The translations under genes and the position numbers were made by a program. A stretch of DNA of 64,000 bases from Pipra filicauda (taxonomy: Eukaryota; Chordata; Aves; Passeriformes; Pipridae): the NCBI RefSeq assembly GCF_003945595.2, contig NW_024104405.1, positions 1,099,287 to 1,163,286 on the forward strand, read 5' to 3'. Below the pieces are notes generated by a model. That model saw only the letters and a list, made by a program, of their open reading frames with translations. It did not search any database and was not told the origin of the DNA. Positions 61,047 through 64,000 of the stretch are shown here, one piece after another (the first letter of the stretch is position 1; every line of letters starts with the position of its first letter).

Positions 61047-63094
61047 GTAAGAAAACGAGACGTTTTTTGGTTAACCTGCCAACAAATTCCTGTGTGAGAC
61101 TGCTGCTTCCCCACATTGGTGGCCAGACTTCCACTGTCATCACCTGAATATGATCTCCATCTTGCAATTTATATAGTATTTACAGTGTTACAGAAATGCA
61201 CAGTTGAAATGCAATTATTATTCTTATCTCATTGGAAAGACTGCATGCATTTCCCTCCTTGAGATCATCTTCTCCAGGGAGTCATTTAAAGTAAAACTCT
61301 CGCGTTCTGAAAACATGTCTTCAGCATGAGATCTGAGTATTTTCTGTCTTGGACACAATAAAAGCAAGAAATTGAATCAAAGTGTATTCCTAAAACGATA
61401 TACTTCTCTTGCCCACTTCTCTCTCTTTCCTACACAAATACAAAACCCTGGAAAGTGCCAATTTTCAAACTCACTATACAGCATGAAACAATATTTAGAA
61501 GCATGGTGCATAATACAGATACTCTACAAATATGTTCAAACAAACAAAAAATTAGCATTTCATGGCTAGGAGAGCATATTTTTTAGCCCAGTCTTTAACT
61601 TAATAATTCCTTCCCAGGAAAATTCAGCCTATATGCTATTAAATAGTTCCTAGAGTCCTAGGTCAAACCAAGTGAGAAAATGAATAGGCCCATTCATGCT
61701 TCAGACAGGATAATTCTGGTAAAACTGGTGCTGACAGTGTTAAAGAGCAGTGATGGAGGAGTCTAGCCTTGTCATTCTAGTTGTGACCATGAGTGACAAA
61801 AAATGTGTTTCCTTTGCCAGTGAACTGATCTTTCGAGTTTGTACAACCTAAACCGTGCTTACGTCATTTGAAATTCAAGGGAGTGAAAATTCATGCACTC
61901 AAGTGCATGCTTTGTTTGAGCCTGCCATGAGTCTAGCACAGCAAAATGTACGGAAGAGCTGGTAATTTTAAGGTGCTAAAATAAGAAGGGTGGTACCAAA
62001 GTGTGAAACCAACCCGTGGTCTTACCCACGCACTGCCTCTGCCTCCAAACTCCTCTGTGATCCTAGATCACCTGATCTCTAAATACTGTGGGTCCTTACC
62101 TGCATTGGGGCGCAGTCTGCCTAGTGAGTGGGTTCACTTTGGAAATGGTCCTTTGGTGCATGCCCATATCCTCCTTGTTCTGCAAAGGGAACCTGTGGAG
62201 CGGGGAGGAATCTCCAGGTAACAATGCAGAAGAAGTAATACAAAGCAAAAAGACTAAAGCAGCAATCATAAAGAACCAGGAAAACTGTCATAGACTAAAG
62301 CCCATTCTCAGTTGCAGCAATATCCCTCTGCCTCAACCCTTGTTTTAAATCATGCTAAGTATCAAAGAAGCATTTTTCTCACCCAAATAGAATTCCATTT
62401 TTCCTTAGAAAGGCACTAAATCCAATGAATTAAACATTATCTTTCACAACAACAAAGAGAAATTAGTATCTCCTCTTACTTTCTTTTTCAGCCGGGCAAG
62501 GTAGGGACTTCACCCCAGACAGACAATGCAAATAGCTCCCATAGGTATTTCCTTCACCACTCCTTCAGAGGCACCATATTAAAAGTAAACTAATGCTGTA
62601 GGCAGCTTCGGAAAATGACTTCAATGGTATTTATTGCTTTGATAGGGTCAGTGCACAGTATGTGCATGTTGCCTTTTAAACATATGTTTCAGGCAAAGAA
62701 TCAAAGCTAATTTCAGTGTGTGAAAAGCAAGCAGATTTCATTACTGATTTTGACTTTAACTTCAAAGTGATAAGGATACTGGATGTAGGTTCTCAAAACT
62801 AAATGTCCAAATGGGAATTTATGATGTAGAACTTCAGCTTTATCATCCATGGGCTTCAGTGCAGAATGAAGAAAGAAATTCTCTGCTTCCAGGAATCTCA
62901 CGGTTAACCCACAAGCCAGCTGACTCTTTTTCCCTCTCTCTAATTCTCCCTGCAGCTATTTCCTCTCCATGACATGTTAAAGCAAGAATGGCCATTGGCA
63001 TTAACCACTTTTGGCATCCAAGTAGTGAATATGAAAGAGATCTGATTTTTTTTTTCCCATCACTACAATGCAGCCCCACTTTGACTCTTTGCAG
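61047..63094. other. AT-rich unique stretch
   Basis: No gene or repeat recognised. The last 50 bases form the pyrimidine-rich tract in front of the next entry. Confidence 0.4.
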
Positions 63095-63162
63095 AAGTGT
63101 CAGCAGAATTCATAACAAGCTCAACACAATCTGAGTTGCAAAGTACAATAAAAGACCTGCTG
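63095..63162 (+). CDS. Candidate internal exon, 68 bp (unknown protein)
   Basis: A T-rich tract (from about 63047) and CCCCACTTTGACTCTTTGCAG lead to 63094, and CTG/GTAAGT follows 63162, a consensus-grade donor. Only one of three frames is open: two bases (AA), then 22 codons ending exactly at the exon edge. The peptide begins VSAEFITSSTQSELQSTIKD, a polar, plausible coding composition. The required phase is one base from the previous exon and phase 0 at the end. I do not recognise the family, and no compatible partner was found in the window, so the gene would extend right or use missed exons. Confidence 0.3.
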
Positions 63163-64000
63163 GTAAGTATTTTTTGTTTTGTTTTTAATGAGGATTCCTC
63201 TCATACTATTGCAACAGACCTAGTTCCCAACTTCAGGCAGCAATGTGTAATAACCCTTCCTACGTGGTGCATGGAAGGAGGTGGACCTGTAAAATTATTA
63301 AAAGGCTGTAGGTGTAAGCAGCAAGAAGTGAACGAATGAAGGCTTTGTCCAATGTTTTGCACAAGATCAGATTCAGGATAGACTATCACTAGTGGTAAAA
63401 GCCAGAAGGTTTAAACCCAGTAGCCTAAAGATAGGTATCTAACTCAGGCTTAGATAACTAAGGTGACCACATTTTCCGGAAGACACTTTGAGTACCTATT
63501 TAACTTTGAAAGCAAATGTAGCTAATTCACTACTGAAGAAAAAGCTTAGATATCTGTAAAAATTCTTACATTAACATGTATAAAAATGCATATACACATT
63601 CAACTAGTAAGTATATATACATGTGCATATACATACTTATGTACACTGCTGAATCAAGACTCCAGGGAGCCTAATTTGCACAGTGAGTGAGCTACCACAA
63701 CTTCACTTCGAGTCAAAGAAAAGTACAAGATTTTGAAAATAATCAGACCTTTTTTTTTAATGCTCCTGTCCACAAATACAGATGTGCACTCAGTTTTGTA
63801 AGGTTTTGTCCAGGTCTGTTTAACAGCACCACACTCCCCTAGGTTCAAATGACACCTCTGAAACAACTGGAGCAGTACATGACACCTCTTTATTATCATC
63901 TCAACAAGAATGATAACAACCTCCTCTGTTTGGTGAAATACCCATGGGAATTTTACCCAATTAAGTGAGGATAACATTATCTTTCATGATTTTAGCTGGC
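63163..64000. other. AT-rich right edge
   Basis: No gene recognised. An AT-rich segment at about 63600-63650 (AAGTATATATACATG with a near-reverse copy CATATACATACTT) forms an imperfect inverted repeat. Confidence 0.4.

Noticed and set aside
1..64000. CRISPR arrays, operons, origins or other prokaryotic systems
   Set aside because: The tandem repeats have no unique spacers between units, there are no dense same-strand reading frames, and CR1 elements show that this is vertebrate DNA.

Overview
The window looks like nuclear DNA from a bird, with no protein-coding gene that I can recognise. The best evidence is a set of truncated CR1 non-LTR retrotransposons in both orientations. One of them ends in the diagnostic ATTCTATG-type 3' repeats (about 59.10-59.22 kb). 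Other vertebrate signs are long mononucleotide runs, CA and GA simple repeats, minisatellites, CpG depletion, and no dense reading frames, ribosome-binding sites or operons. Order and species cannot be fixed by eye; a neognath bird, perhaps a songbird, would fit the CR1 style.

Layout. The left part (1 to about 34.5 kb) is visibly richer in GC. It holds three substantial CR1 copies (3.15-3.49, 4.27-4.80 and 10.28-10.82 kb) and a CR1 3' tail at 32.13-32.27 kb. It also holds a 37-38-bp minisatellite (6.59-7.08 kb), a dispersed 140-150-bp duplication (7.84 and 9.44 kb), an exact 57-bp tandem duplication next to a 49-bp inverted repeat (16.17-16.62 kb), and a 1.26-kb 13-bp minisatellite carrying a perfect 32-bp AT palindrome (18.97-20.23 kb). 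A small CpG-rich patch (21.0-21.25 kb), a GGGAGA microsatellite (22.06 kb) and a four-copy 26-bp tandem array (24.56 kb) complete it. A 0.6-kb pure-purine tract of AAGGGG then AAGGG units (35.09-35.68 kb) lies near the point where the DNA becomes AT-rich. The right part (35.7-64 kb) has older CR1 fragments (40.69-41.08, 44.55-45.06, 45.37-45.44 and 59.10-59.22 kb), a CA microsatellite and long unique AT-rich stretches.

Genes. The longest open frames are explained by stop-free tandem repeats or antisense CR1, or match no family I know. A few places combine a good splice acceptor with an open frame and either a donor or a stop plus poly(A) signal. The best are a candidate terminal exon at 5332-5570 and a candidate internal exon at 63095-63162. 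They are listed with low confidence because decoy splice sites are common in 64 kb of vertebrate DNA. Where several lie close together on the right, their reading phases do not chain into one protein. I found no convincing tRNA, rRNA or snRNA gene, no CRISPR array, and no intact virus or transposon. The most notable content is the repeat structure.
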